Source: Dyadobacter subterraneus (GTDB lineage Bacteria > Bacteroidota > Bacteroidia > Cytophagales > Spirosomataceae). From it: a DNA stretch of 64,000 bases. A model generated the notes under the pieces. The model saw only the letters and a program-made list of their open reading frames with translations, ran no database searches and was not told the origin of the DNA. The first letter of the stretch is position 1. Every line of letters begins with the position of its first letter. This document shows positions 36,181-44,018 of this stretch, piece by piece. The stretch lies in NCBI RefSeq assembly GCF_015221875.1, contig NZ_JACYGY010000001.1, forward strand, positions 310,001 to 374,000, written 5' to 3'. The position numbers and the translations under genes were made by a program.

Positions 36181-36660
36181 CTGAGTTAATTTATAATTTA
36201 AAATCTTGTAATTACAATTATGCTTTATCTGTCAGGGCAATGCGAGACAGATAAAGCTGTTCATACTTGCCGTACAGCTCTCCTTGTACTTTCTTCGCAA
36301 ACAAGTGCCTTTCAAATATTAATTCCTCAGCCGTAATTCTTTTAAGAAAATATTGCTTTTGATTTCTTCCAATTTCACTTTACAGATTATCAATATCCTT
36401 TTATCAGGCGATTTTTAAAACGGATTAATTATAAAATTTTAAGGGTAATCACTCCAATGAGTCGTGGACAAAATTCTGTCTAAACATAACCGCATGGCTC
36501 AAATCTTCTTCCCAATGACAGCAGATTAAATTGTTTTTAATTTGAAAAGATGGTCATCATGGATGATTTTAAAGTATAACAATTAACAGTCTCCCGGCCA
36601 CTCAAATTAGCCTATCGTTAAATAATCAGAGTAGCTCTATTAAACTTTCATAACAAATAA
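36181..36660. other. Intergenic region upstream of the sugar cassette
   Basis: About 480 bp without a supported gene. It contains a perfect 12-bp inverted repeat, GCTTTATCTGTC (36222-36233) and GACAGATAAAGC (36245-36256), with an 11-bp loop and no T-run after it. It may terminate the APCDD1-like gene or form an operator for the sugar cassette. The rest is A+T-rich with no recognisable element. Confidence 0.5.
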
Positions 36661-37896
36661 ATGAAACACCAGGTCAAGCCGCTGCTTTTACTTTCGTTGA
36701 TGTTTTTGATGGTGGGTTCATTGTTTTGCATGAACGATATTTTATTGCCTTCGCTGGTGACACATTTCAAACTGAGTTACATCGAAGCCAGTATGATTCA
36801 GTTTACATTTTATCTTACTTACATCATTTTTCCGATTCCGATTGCCTGGATGATTCATCAGTATGGTTATAAAATCAGCCTGCTGGTTGCAATTATCACC
36901 TGTTCTTTGGGTTGTGTGTTTTTTGTACCTGCAAAAATATTTGATTCTTATCCGCTCGTACTCATTTCGATTTTCATTATTTCAACCGGTATTACGATTA
37001 TAAATGTCGCTGCCAATCCGTTTGCTTCGCTTCTCGGCGATCCCGAAGGTGCACATCAGCGGATCAATTTTGTCCAGGTGTTTTCCCGCATTGGTTATGC
37101 CATCACACCATTACTGGCTACGGCGCTGATTTATGATAAGATTGGTCAGATTCGCTATCATTTTCCATATTTATTGCTGGCGATCACTTTATTGGTAACG
37201 GCTATATTAATGTACTTTTCGCATTTGCCTTCCATGAAACCGGAAGAAGGCGAGCGTTTTACACTGAAAGGAATTTTAAAAGAAGGAATGTCTTACAAAC
37301 ATCTTTTCTACGGTGTTTTTGCCATGTTTTTTTATATGGGAGCTGAGGCTTGCACGGCCGGTTTTTTTATTCCTTATCTCAAAACGGTTTTGCATTTTAA
37401 CGATGCCCAATCTGCAAGTTATCTTACACTATATTACTTTTTCACAGCTGTGATGGGTATTGCGGCAGTTTTTATTTTGAAATACATCAAAGCACATAAA
37501 TTGGTCGGGATTTATGCTGTCGGTATGGCGCTATTTTTCTTTGTCTGCATATTTTTCAATACCGGATTTAATGAATTGATATTGGCAGGATCAGGACTTT
37601 TTCTATCCATCATGTTCCCGACATTATTCAGTCTGGCTATCGAAGATATTGGCGCATTTACCAGAAAGGGATCTGCCTTGTTAAATTTTGCTATCATCGG
37701 CGGTTCTGTTTTTCCGCCCATTCAGGGTATGATTGCCGACACTCACGGTGTACAAATTTCCTATATCGTTCCTTTCTTTTGCCTGATTATGATTGCGGTT
37801 TACGCATTTTTCCTAACAAAAGAATCTTTCAAAAAGGAAGTGAAAAACGAAACCATCGCTGTCGTATCAGATCAGCAAATAACCAGTTCAATTTAA
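36661..37896 (+). CDS. FucP-like sugar permease (MFS, FHS family)
   Basis: A 411-aa, 12-helix transporter of the fucose-galactose-glucose:H+ symporter group. Typical features are LFCMNDILLPSLVTHFKLSY in helix 1, where FHS members carry a conserved acidic/Asn pair, NVAANPFASLLGDPEGAHQRINFVQVF in the helix 4-5 region, and FPTLFSLAIEDIGAFTRKGSALLNFAIIGGSVFPPIQG in helices 10-11. It presumably imports the substrate for the four downstream enzymes. The next start lies 11 bp after its stop. Confidence 0.9.
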   Translation: MKHQVKPLLLLSLMFLMVGSLFCMNDILLPSLVTHFKLSYIEASMIQFTFYLTYIIFPIPIAWMIHQYGYKISLLVAIITCSLGCVFFVPAKIFDSYPLVLISIFIISTGITIINVAANPFASLLGDPEGAHQRINFVQVFSRIGYAITPLLATALIYDKIGQIRYHFPYLLLAITLLVTAILMYFSHLPSMKPEEGERFTLKGILKEGMSYKHLFYGVFAMFFYMGAEACTAGFFIPYLKTVLHFNDAQSASYLTLYYFFTAVMGIAAVFILKYIKAHKLVGIYAVGMALFFFVCIFFNTGFNELILAGSGLFLSIMFPTLFSLAIEDIGAFTRKGSALLNFAIIGGSVFPPIQGMIADTHGVQISYIVPFFCLIMIAVYAFFLTKESFKKEVKNETIAVVSDQQITSSI

Positions 37897-37907
37897 TTTT
37901 TAGTTTG

Positions 37908-38801
37908 ATGAAAGTAATCGTTACAGGTTCCAATGGTTTTGTGGCGGGAAGTATTATTGCCCAGGCTCCTGATGGTTGGGACATATATGGGATTGCGCGA
38001 ACAGAGCAAATCAGCGAAAAGAATAATATCAGATATTACCAACTGGATTTACAGGATTCTGAAAAGCTGGAAGCGATCCTGGGAGAAATAAAACCTGATG
38101 CTGTTATTCACACGGCAGCCATGGCAAACATTGATTTTTGTGAAGTAAATAAAGAAATAGCTGAGCAAATAAATGTTGGTATCACCAGCACTCTGGCTGG
38201 ATTCTGTGCAAGTATTGGAGCCAAACTGGTTTTTTGCTCAACCGATACTGTGTTTGATGGAAGTAAAGGAAATTACTCCGAAAACGATTATCCAAGAGCA
38301 GTCAATTTTTATGCGGAAACAAAGATAAAGGCAGAGCAAATTGTACTGCTCGCTTCAAACAAAAATGTAGTTGCCAGACTTTCGCTTGTAATGGGTTTAT
38401 CCGTAAAAGGAAAAGGAAATTCATTTCTGGCGGATATGCTTGAAAAATTGCAAAATGGCCAGGAAATGAAATTCCCTGAAAACGAAATTCGCACGCCTGT
38501 GGATGTGATTTCACTTGGAAGTGCATTGATAGAGCTGGCTGGAAATGATTTTTCAGGAATTATTCACCTGGCCGGAAATACCAGAATTAACAGATATGAA
38601 ATGGCCAAGGAAATCGCCAGGGAACTGGATTTTTCTGAGGCATTTATTTTGCCGGTCAATTCCAATGCGATGCAAGGACGGGCACCACGTCCGGATAATG
38701 CTTCACTGGATAACACATTGGCGAAAACGATACTAAAAACACCAATGAAATCTTTGTCGGAAGGATTGGCCTCAACCCTGAATTTTAAAACTGAAATATA
38801 A
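37908..38801 (+). CDS. RmlD-like NAD(P)-dependent sugar reductase (SDR)
   Basis: 297 aa from MKVIVTGSNGFVAGS, the Rossmann glycine motif. An upstream frame start at 37779 is inside the permease gene and is not credible. The catalytic Tyr135-Lys139 pair is in FYAETKIKAEQIV, with the STDTVFDGSKGNYSE block of dTDP-4-dehydrorhamnose reductases near 105-120. The rest of the rhamnose pathway is absent here, so the true substrate is probably another keto sugar. It is the second gene of a tightly packed operon. Confidence 0.85.
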   Translation: MKVIVTGSNGFVAGSIIAQAPDGWDIYGIARTEQISEKNNIRYYQLDLQDSEKLEAILGEIKPDAVIHTAAMANIDFCEVNKEIAEQINVGITSTLAGFCASIGAKLVFCSTDTVFDGSKGNYSENDYPRAVNFYAETKIKAEQIVLLASNKNVVARLSLVMGLSVKGKGNSFLADMLEKLQNGQEMKFPENEIRTPVDVISLGSALIELAGNDFSGIIHLAGNTRINRYEMAKEIARELDFSEAFILPVNSNAMQGRAPRPDNASLDNTLAKTILKTPMKSLSEGLASTLNFKTEI

Positions 38802-38803
38802 TT

Positions 38804-39994
38804 ATGAGTGGTATTAAGTTTGATCTTGAAATAAAATTTGGCACACAATATGGCAAGGAAGAAGAGGAAGCCGTATTGCGCGTGCTCAGAAATAATGCAC
38901 CAACAAGCGGCGACGAATGCATCCGGTTTGAAAAAATGTTTGCAGAATATACCGGAGCCAAATATGCCAGAGTTGTAAGTAATGGTTCGACGGCTTTGTT
39001 TCTTTCCATGATCGGAATAGGGATTAAGCCTGGTGATCGTGTGCTGACTTCACCCATTACCTGGATTGCAACGGCCGCTGCGCCGGTTACTTTGGGCGCT
39101 GAGGTTGATTTTGTAGATATTGATCCGGTTACCTACAATCTGGATCCGAATCAGCTGGAAGATAAACTGACGCCGAATACAAAAGCGGTCATTCCTGTAC
39201 ATCTTTATGGACAGGCCTGCGATATGGATGAGATTATGGGTTTATCACAAAAACATCATTTTTCTGTTGTTGAAGATGCCGCCCATGCTATTGGCGCGGA
39301 ATATAAAGGCAAAAAAGTAGGCACCATTGGCGCAACCGGCTGTTTCAGTTTTCATGAACAAAAAAATATTTCCACATTGGGAGAAGGTGGAATTGTGACC
39401 ACGAACGATCCAGAAATTTTTGAGAAAATATCCCTCTACCGTTCTCACTGCACACGTGTACATGGAAACAGCACCAAATATTGCAAGCTTGACGAAGAGA
39501 AATTCCCGATCGGGAAAAAATTCTGGTGGCAGGATTTCGATGATTGCGGGTATAATTTCCGGATGACAGACATTCAGGCTGCTGTGGGCTGTGAGCAAAT
39601 AAAAAAAGTTGACCTTTTGAATCAGCACAGGATTGATAATGCCGCTTACCTAACAGAAGCATTGCAGGATGTGCCAGGATTAACTTTGCCAACCGTCCGG
39701 CCTTATAATAAACATGTTTTTCACTTGTACCCGGTCAGGATCGACCCGAAAGAGTTTGGCATGAATAAGGAAGATTTCATTTATGACATGCTTCATAAAT
39801 TCGGCATCAAGGTCGGGTTTCATTACATACCGCTTCATTATTCTACCGCCTTTAAAAACCGGGGAATGAAAAAAGGTCAATTTCCTAACGCTGAGAAATT
39901 GTCCGAAGAGCTGGTTACTCTTCCGATTAATCCCCGCCAGACGGAAGAAGCGCTGGAATATCTTGTAAAAAGTATCAGGAGCATTCGTTCGTAA
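38804..39994 (+). CDS. DegT/DnrJ/EryC1/StrS aminotransferase
   Basis: A 396-aa PLP-dependent enzyme that adds an amino group to a keto sugar or keto cyclitol. The PLP-binding Lys187 is in FHEQKNISTLGEGG, the phosphate-binding block is SNGSTALFLSM near 60-70, and VVEDAAHAIGAEYKG near 155 carries the Asp that contacts the cofactor. The start is 2 bp after the reductase stop, and its stop overlaps the kinase start (TAATG). No other nucleotide-sugar gene is nearby, so the product is uncertain. Confidence 0.93.
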   Translation: MSGIKFDLEIKFGTQYGKEEEEAVLRVLRNNAPTSGDECIRFEKMFAEYTGAKYARVVSNGSTALFLSMIGIGIKPGDRVLTSPITWIATAAAPVTLGAEVDFVDIDPVTYNLDPNQLEDKLTPNTKAVIPVHLYGQACDMDEIMGLSQKHHFSVVEDAAHAIGAEYKGKKVGTIGATGCFSFHEQKNISTLGEGGIVTTNDPEIFEKISLYRSHCTRVHGNSTKYCKLDEEKFPIGKKFWWQDFDDCGYNFRMTDIQAAVGCEQIKKVDLLNQHRIDNAAYLTEALQDVPGLTLPTVRPYNKHVFHLYPVRIDPKEFGMNKEDFIYDMLHKFGIKVGFHYIPLHYSTAFKNRGMKKGQFPNAEKLSEELVTLPINPRQTEEALEYLVKSIRSIRS

Positions 39995-41388
39995 TGGAAA
40001 ATATAGATTTTGAAGCCACAGTAAAAAGCATAAAACATGCGGGAAAATTCTTTTCTCCGGATTTTCCGGTCCATATTTCAAGAGCTCCCGGCCGACTGGA
40101 TTTAATGGGTGGAAATGATGATTACACCGGCGGACTGGTTTTTGAATCAACTATAAAAGAGGCCACCTATGCAGCCGCTCAGCTTCGGGAAGACGGACTT
40201 GTGGTTTTGAGGAATAAAACGGTTACTGATGCTGGCTGGCAAGGTGAGATCATTGTTAATCTTGAAGATCTTTCGGATGAAAATCATGTCAAAGCAATGG
40301 TTAACCGCTCATCGTCCGTTCGGTGGACTGCATATGTGCTGGGAAATCTTCATTATTTGAAAAAGAAATTTGGCATTTCAAAGGGTATACAGCTTTACAT
40401 GGAATCCAGCGTTCCGCTCAACCGTGGTGTGAGTTCTTCCGCTGCCATAGAAGTGGCTGTGATGAAATCTTCGGCCGCTGCTTATGGTATTGATTTATCG
40501 GGCGTTGAACTTGCTCTGGCATGTCAATGGGTGGAAAATGTCATAGCGGATTCTGCCTGTGGAATCATGGATCAGATTGCTGTGGTAACCGGAAAAAAAG
40601 GACACGTGATGCCGTTGGTTTGTCAGCCCTGTATTCCTGAACCGCTTATAACATTACCGGACGAATTGCAGGTTTGGGGAATTGATTCCGGTGTAAGCCA
40701 TCAGGTTTCCGGCATTGAATATGAAGCGGCCAGAGCGGCGGCATTTATGGGTTACAAAATGGTCTGTGATTTTGAAGGGGTGGAAATAAAGCTTGATACG
40801 AGCAGTGATATTTCGCGCTATACGGATCATGTCTGGAATGGATATCTGGCTAATATTCCAAGATCTGTTTTTTACCAGAAATATGAAAAACGTTTACCGG
40901 AAACGATCAGGCGGAATCAATATCTGGAAAAATACCAGATTCATGTAGATCCGTTTACACCTTTGAAAGATGAAGTAAATTATAATGTGAGAGCAAACAC
41001 AAGGTACGCGGTAGAGGAAAATCAGCGCGTTCAATTGTTTTCAGAATTATCCCGCGGCGCATCCGTAAGTCCGTCGGAACGTGCTTTTGGTTTGATGGGC
41101 GATTTGATGTATCAATCGCATTATGCTTATAACGAATGCGGACTCGGTGCAGAAGCCACTGATTTTTTAGTTAATGTTTGCCGGAAAGAAGGAGCAGAAA
41201 ATGGTATCTACGGAGCGAAAATTACGGGCGGCGGAGCAGGCGGAACTGTGGCAATTCTGGGGAAGAAAAGTGCTGGCCCGACTATTGAGCGAATTTTTAA
41301 AACCTATGCAGAAGCAAAACTTGGCGAACCTTATTTATTTGAAGGAAGTTCGGATGGCGCCGATAGTTATGGTATCGTTACCATTTAA
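39994..41388 (+). CDS. GHMP sugar-1-kinase resembling L-arabinokinase/galactokinase
   Basis: A 464-aa GHMP kinase. Motif 1, ISRAPGRLDLMGGNDDYTGG (about 27-46), has the MGG form seen in plant L-arabinokinase rather than the IGEH of galactokinase. Motif 2, RGVSSSAAIEV, is at 144-154 (Gly145 to Ser149). Motif 3 is KITGGGAGGTVA near 408. ACGIMDQIA and WGIDSGVSH also match arabinokinase-type enzymes. It should phosphorylate the anomeric hydroxyl of a sugar with ATP. Substrate identity is open. Confidence 0.82.
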   Translation: MENIDFEATVKSIKHAGKFFSPDFPVHISRAPGRLDLMGGNDDYTGGLVFESTIKEATYAAAQLREDGLVVLRNKTVTDAGWQGEIIVNLEDLSDENHVKAMVNRSSSVRWTAYVLGNLHYLKKKFGISKGIQLYMESSVPLNRGVSSSAAIEVAVMKSSAAAYGIDLSGVELALACQWVENVIADSACGIMDQIAVVTGKKGHVMPLVCQPCIPEPLITLPDELQVWGIDSGVSHQVSGIEYEAARAAAFMGYKMVCDFEGVEIKLDTSSDISRYTDHVWNGYLANIPRSVFYQKYEKRLPETIRRNQYLEKYQIHVDPFTPLKDEVNYNVRANTRYAVEENQRVQLFSELSRGASVSPSERAFGLMGDLMYQSHYAYNECGLGAEATDFLVNVCRKEGAENGIYGAKITGGGAGGTVAILGKKSAGPTIERIFKTYAEAKLGEPYLFEGSSDGADSYGIVTI

Positions 41389-41412
41389 TTTTAACTATTG
41401 AATCTAATTTAA

Positions 41413-42021
41413 ATGATTAAGAATTTAATTTTTGACATGGGAAATGTCATCATAGATATTGATGTTCCTGCGACGTATCGTGCATTTGCTGATTTGGCCG
41501 GAATTACCGAAGAAAAAGCTACCGGGATATTTGACGAAAAACAATTTTATTTCAAACTGGAAATAGGCGAGACAGACAATGCCGGTTTCAGAAACTTGCT
41601 TCGGGAATCTTTTGGAGAAAAACTGACCGATGACGAAATTGATTCAGCCTGGTGCGGAATGTTGAAATATATGCCCAAAGAACGCCTTGACCGTATTCAG
41701 GAATTAGGGAAATCGTATCGGGTTTTTTTGCTGAGTAATACAAATTCCATACATATTAAAGAAGTGAAACGCAGAGCCGCAGCATCTGGTCACGATTTTC
41801 TGAGTCTTTTTGAAACACCATTTTTCTCATATGAAATGGGTTTCATGAAACCTGATCCTGACTTTTATTTGGAAGCCTTGAAACAAGCTGATCTCAAAGC
41901 TGAGGAGACGGTTTTCATTGACGATAATTTTGACAACATCGAATCTGCTAAAACAGTAGGGATTGAAACAATCTGGTTGAATCCTTTGGGGAGTATTTTG
42001 GAGAAAATGAAGGAGTATTAA
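41413..42021 (+). CDS. YihX-like HAD sugar-phosphate phosphatase
   Basis: A 202-aa haloacid dehalogenase-family hydrolase. The nucleophile motif is FDMGNVIIDID (Asp8, in the DxGN form), with LLSNTNSIH as motif 2, a Lys in MGFMKPDPDFYLEAL and IDDNFDNIESA as motif 4. These match E. coli YihX, an alpha-D-glucose-1-phosphate phosphatase, closely. It ends the sugar cassette and would remove the phosphate that the neighbouring sugar-1-kinase adds, or act on a related intermediate. Confidence 0.85.
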   Translation: MIKNLIFDMGNVIIDIDVPATYRAFADLAGITEEKATGIFDEKQFYFKLEIGETDNAGFRNLLRESFGEKLTDDEIDSAWCGMLKYMPKERLDRIQELGKSYRVFLLSNTNSIHIKEVKRRAAASGHDFLSLFETPFFSYEMGFMKPDPDFYLEALKQADLKAEETVFIDDNFDNIESAKTVGIETIWLNPLGSILEKMKEY

Positions 42022-42066
42022 GAAAACTATGAAAGTCATGATTAAGATCATGCTTTCATAGTTTTC
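42022..42066. terminator. Bidirectional hairpin between HAD and RidA genes
   Basis: A 14-bp perfect stem, GAAAACTATGAAAG / CTTTCATAGTTTTC, enclosing a second TCATGA / TCATG pairing. It lies directly after the HAD stop codon between convergent genes and has no long T-run. Confidence 0.7.
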
Positions 42067-42084
42067 CATGAACTAAGACATTGA

Positions 42085-42474
42085 TCATTTCACAACCGTA
42101 GCCTCCAGTTCAACTTTTAACGTTTCAAAAAGGCTTGTCACTTCTAACAAAGTGAGTGCCTGTTTAATGTTATGTCTGGCTATCCAATTCTGAAATATTG
42201 GAAAGTGCGGCCAAAGTTCTGCTGTGGAAGTTGTGTAAATATTTAGCCGGACAATGCCATTGCATTCAAACCCTGCTTCGTTGATAACCTTTTCCAGATT
42301 TTGAAGAGCCAGAATTAATTGTGATTTCATATCCTCATTGCTGGATACACCATCCGCGTTAATAGCGGTCTGCCCGGAAACATATAACGTACTTTCGACA
42401 TTTTTTACTTCAACTGCCTGTACATAACTGCGTTCATCCTGCCATTGCCAGGGATTTGTGATTCTTTTTTCCAT
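42085..42474 (-). CDS. RidA family protein (YjgF/YER057c/UK114)
   Basis: About 129 aa from MEKRITNPWQWQD; the frame extends to 42558 but the extra N-terminus is unlike the family. The segments TLYVSGQTAINADG, LILALQNLEKVINEAG and VRLNIYTTS are typical. The conserved Arg that binds enamine/imine intermediates in true RidA (near C-R-P) cannot be found in that form, so it may be one of the Rid subgroups without imine deaminase activity. It lies after a Crp/Fnr gene on the same strand. Confidence 0.83.
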   Translation of the reverse strand: MEKRITNPWQWQDERSYVQAVEVKNVESTLYVSGQTAINADGVSSNEDMKSQLILALQNLEKVINEAGFECNGIVRLNIYTTSTAELWPHFPIFQNWIARHNIKQALTLLEVTSLFETLKVELEATVVK

Positions 42475-42587
42475 ATTGATAAAATTTCGCCAATGCAGGC
42501 CGTGTATTGATTTAACACTACAAAGGTCTCTAATATAGATGGAATCGGATATTGACAAATCTCACGATTATGGAGTGATGTATGTCA

Positions 42588-43151
42588 CTATGGAGATAAT
42601 CTGCTTAAAGTTTCGCGGGAAACACCCAGATAGGCAGCCAACAGACTTTTAGGTACGCGTTGAATAAGTGTAGGATATTGTTTGGAGAGCTGTTCATAAC
42701 GCTCTTTTGAATTAGAAGTAAGGGAAGATATGATACGTCGCTGTGCTGCCAAAAAACCAAAATTCGCTTTTTGCAGGAAAAAACGTTCCATCTTTTGGAG
42801 ACCATCGCAAAGTTTTTTGTAGTCTTCAAGTAAAAGGCATAAGACCTCTGTGTCTTCAATACATTCTAACGACATTGTTGCTTCGGTCTGTGTATAATAG
42901 GCATAGAAATCACTTTCCCACCAGTCCTCCATAGCAAAAGAAACAATGTGCTGTTTTCCGGCATTGTCTGTATACACAAGTTTTAAAAGCCCGGAAATAA
43001 CAAAATAATGATATTTTACGGCATCACCTTCCTGAATAAGGAATTGGTGTTTTTTGAATTTTTTGTTGGTAAAATGCCCAGAAACAAACGCAAACTCATC
43101 ATCGGTGAGTGGAACCACTTTTTCGATATGTTGTCTGAGTTTTTCGTGCAT
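42588..43151 (-). CDS. Crp/Fnr family transcriptional regulator
   Basis: 187 aa with a cyclic-nucleotide-binding-like beta-barrel at about 25-120 (FLIQEGDAVKYHYFVISGLLKLVY) and a helix-turn-helix near the C-terminus (SLLAAYLGVSRETLSRL). No FNR-type cysteine cluster is visible, and the cAMP-contacting Arg-Ser motif is not evident, so the ligand is unknown. It probably controls the downstream RidA gene. Confidence 0.9.
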   Translation of the reverse strand: MHEKLRQHIEKVVPLTDDEFAFVSGHFTNKKFKKHQFLIQEGDAVKYHYFVISGLLKLVYTDNAGKQHIVSFAMEDWWESDFYAYYTQTEATMSLECIEDTEVLCLLLEDYKKLCDGLQKMERFFLQKANFGFLAAQRRIISSLTSNSKERYEQLSKQYPTLIQRVPKSLLAAYLGVSRETLSRLSP

Positions 43152-43266
43152 ATCGTATGGGTTGAGGTGGATAAAAACAGGTTTTGGATCAATAAATTTG
43201 AGTTGTTAAAAATAGGTTAAGTTTTTATGATAAGCGATTATTGGTAGCTATCGAATTTGTGAATAT

Positions 43267-43508
43267 TGTGTCCGTGGTCTGTGTCCTCACAGACCGGAAA
43301 AACTTTGAATGGTGTAAAATTTTTGATTAACATGTTAATCCTTTTTAGTCATTACAAAAACAGATAGGTTTTTTGTATTTTCAAATACTGTGTCCGTGGT
43401 CTGTGTCCTCACAGACCGGAAAATCTTTGAATAGCGTAAATTTTTGATTAAATATTACTCCTTTTTAGTCATTACAGAACCAAATAGGTTTTTTGTATTT
43501 TCAAATAC
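43267..43508 (+). repeat. Two tandem 120-bp units with a GGTCTGTG palindrome
   Basis: Unit 1 (43267-43388) and unit 2 (43389-43508) are highly similar, sharing TGTGTCCGTGGTCTGTG, GATTAA, TTTTTAGTCATTACA and TAGGTTTTTTGTATTTTC. Each starts with the palindrome GGTCTGTG-TCCT-CACAGACC (43276-43295 and 43398-43417). Confidence 0.88.
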
Positions 43509-43510
43509 AA

Positions 43511-43530
43511 GGTCTGTGAAGACACAGACT
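43511..43530. repeat. Palindromic repeat, inverted copy 1
   Basis: GGTCTGTG-AAGA-CACAGACT, the inverted form of the palindrome in the tandem units, with one end mismatch. Confidence 0.75.
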
Positions 43531-43615
43531 GAGCAGCAGAATCTTAGATTGAAAAGGTATTTGTTTTCAGGAAATAAAGAAATGATAATAAGATTTTTGC
43601 ATTGTGTGGTATAAA

Positions 43616-43642
43616 GGTCTGTGGAGACACAGACCACGGAGC
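43616..43642. repeat. Palindromic repeat, inverted copy 2
   Basis: GGTCTGTG-GAGA-CACAGACC followed by ACGGAGC, which is the reverse complement of the start of each tandem unit with one or two changes. With the others it forms a facing-pairs layout like REP elements. Confidence 0.78.
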
Positions 43643-43760
43643 AATTCTTATTGTAGCGTAATCAAATGAAGGTTTTCATGAAATCCGCTTTTCAAGTGAT
43701 TTGGAAATGGAAGGGTGAAAAGTGACTACAATTTCCCGTTTTAAAGTAATTTTAGAGTAG

Positions 43761-43797
43761 AAAAACCCCTTATACAGAGCGTATGAGGGGTTTTTGG
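43761..43797 (-). terminator. Native terminator of the truncated tRNA
   Basis: AAAAACCCCTTATAC / GTATGAGGGGTTTTT with a 5-nt loop. In the tRNA's direction (minus strand) a T-tract follows. It lies 9 bp past the tRNA 3' end, as expected for the original chromosomal gene. Confidence 0.8.
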
Positions 43798-43805
43798 TAG
43801 TCCTG

Positions 43806-43850
43806 TGGGCCCACCTGGAATCGAACCAGGCACCTACTGATTATGAGTCA
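43806..43850 (-). other. att half-site: 3' half of a tRNA with CAT anticodon
   Basis: On the minus strand this reads TGA-CTCATAA-TCAGT (anticodon loop with CAT), then GGTG, the T arm CCTGG-TTCGATT-CCAGG, acceptor strand TGGGCCC and discriminator A. The sequence stops matching a tRNA at the anticodon stem; the D arm and 5' acceptor are missing and unrelated DNA follows. This is the footprint of integration into a tRNA 3' end. The integrase gene starts 169 bp away. Confidence 0.88.
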
Positions 43851-44018
43851 CGTAAAAATGGCATTTTTTATTGTTTTCTTATTTTTCAACAATTTTTCAA
43901 TAATCTCTTTATCAGTTAGTTAATTGAAATTTTTACACATTTATTTTTTGATTCTTTCGGTAGTTTTTTAAATTTGTATTGCAAGTTTATTGCAACCGCT
44001 ACCAAATGACGATCAATC

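Larger units (their letters stand above)
43152..43760. other. Repeat-rich intergenic region before the att half-site
   Basis: No supported gene. The stretch is dominated by two 120-bp tandem units and two further palindromes described separately, then about 120 bp of A+T-rich DNA up to the tRNA terminator. Short open frames here run through the repeats and are not believable genes. Confidence 0.55.

Noticed and set aside
37779..37907. Upstream extension of the RmlD-like reductase
   Set aside because: The extra residues are the shifted frame of the permease 3' end; the Rossmann motif begins at the Met at 37908.
43267..43508. Tandem 120-bp units as a CRISPR array
   Set aside because: Only two units, the similarity extends across the whole unit instead of a repeat with unique spacers, and no cas genes are present.
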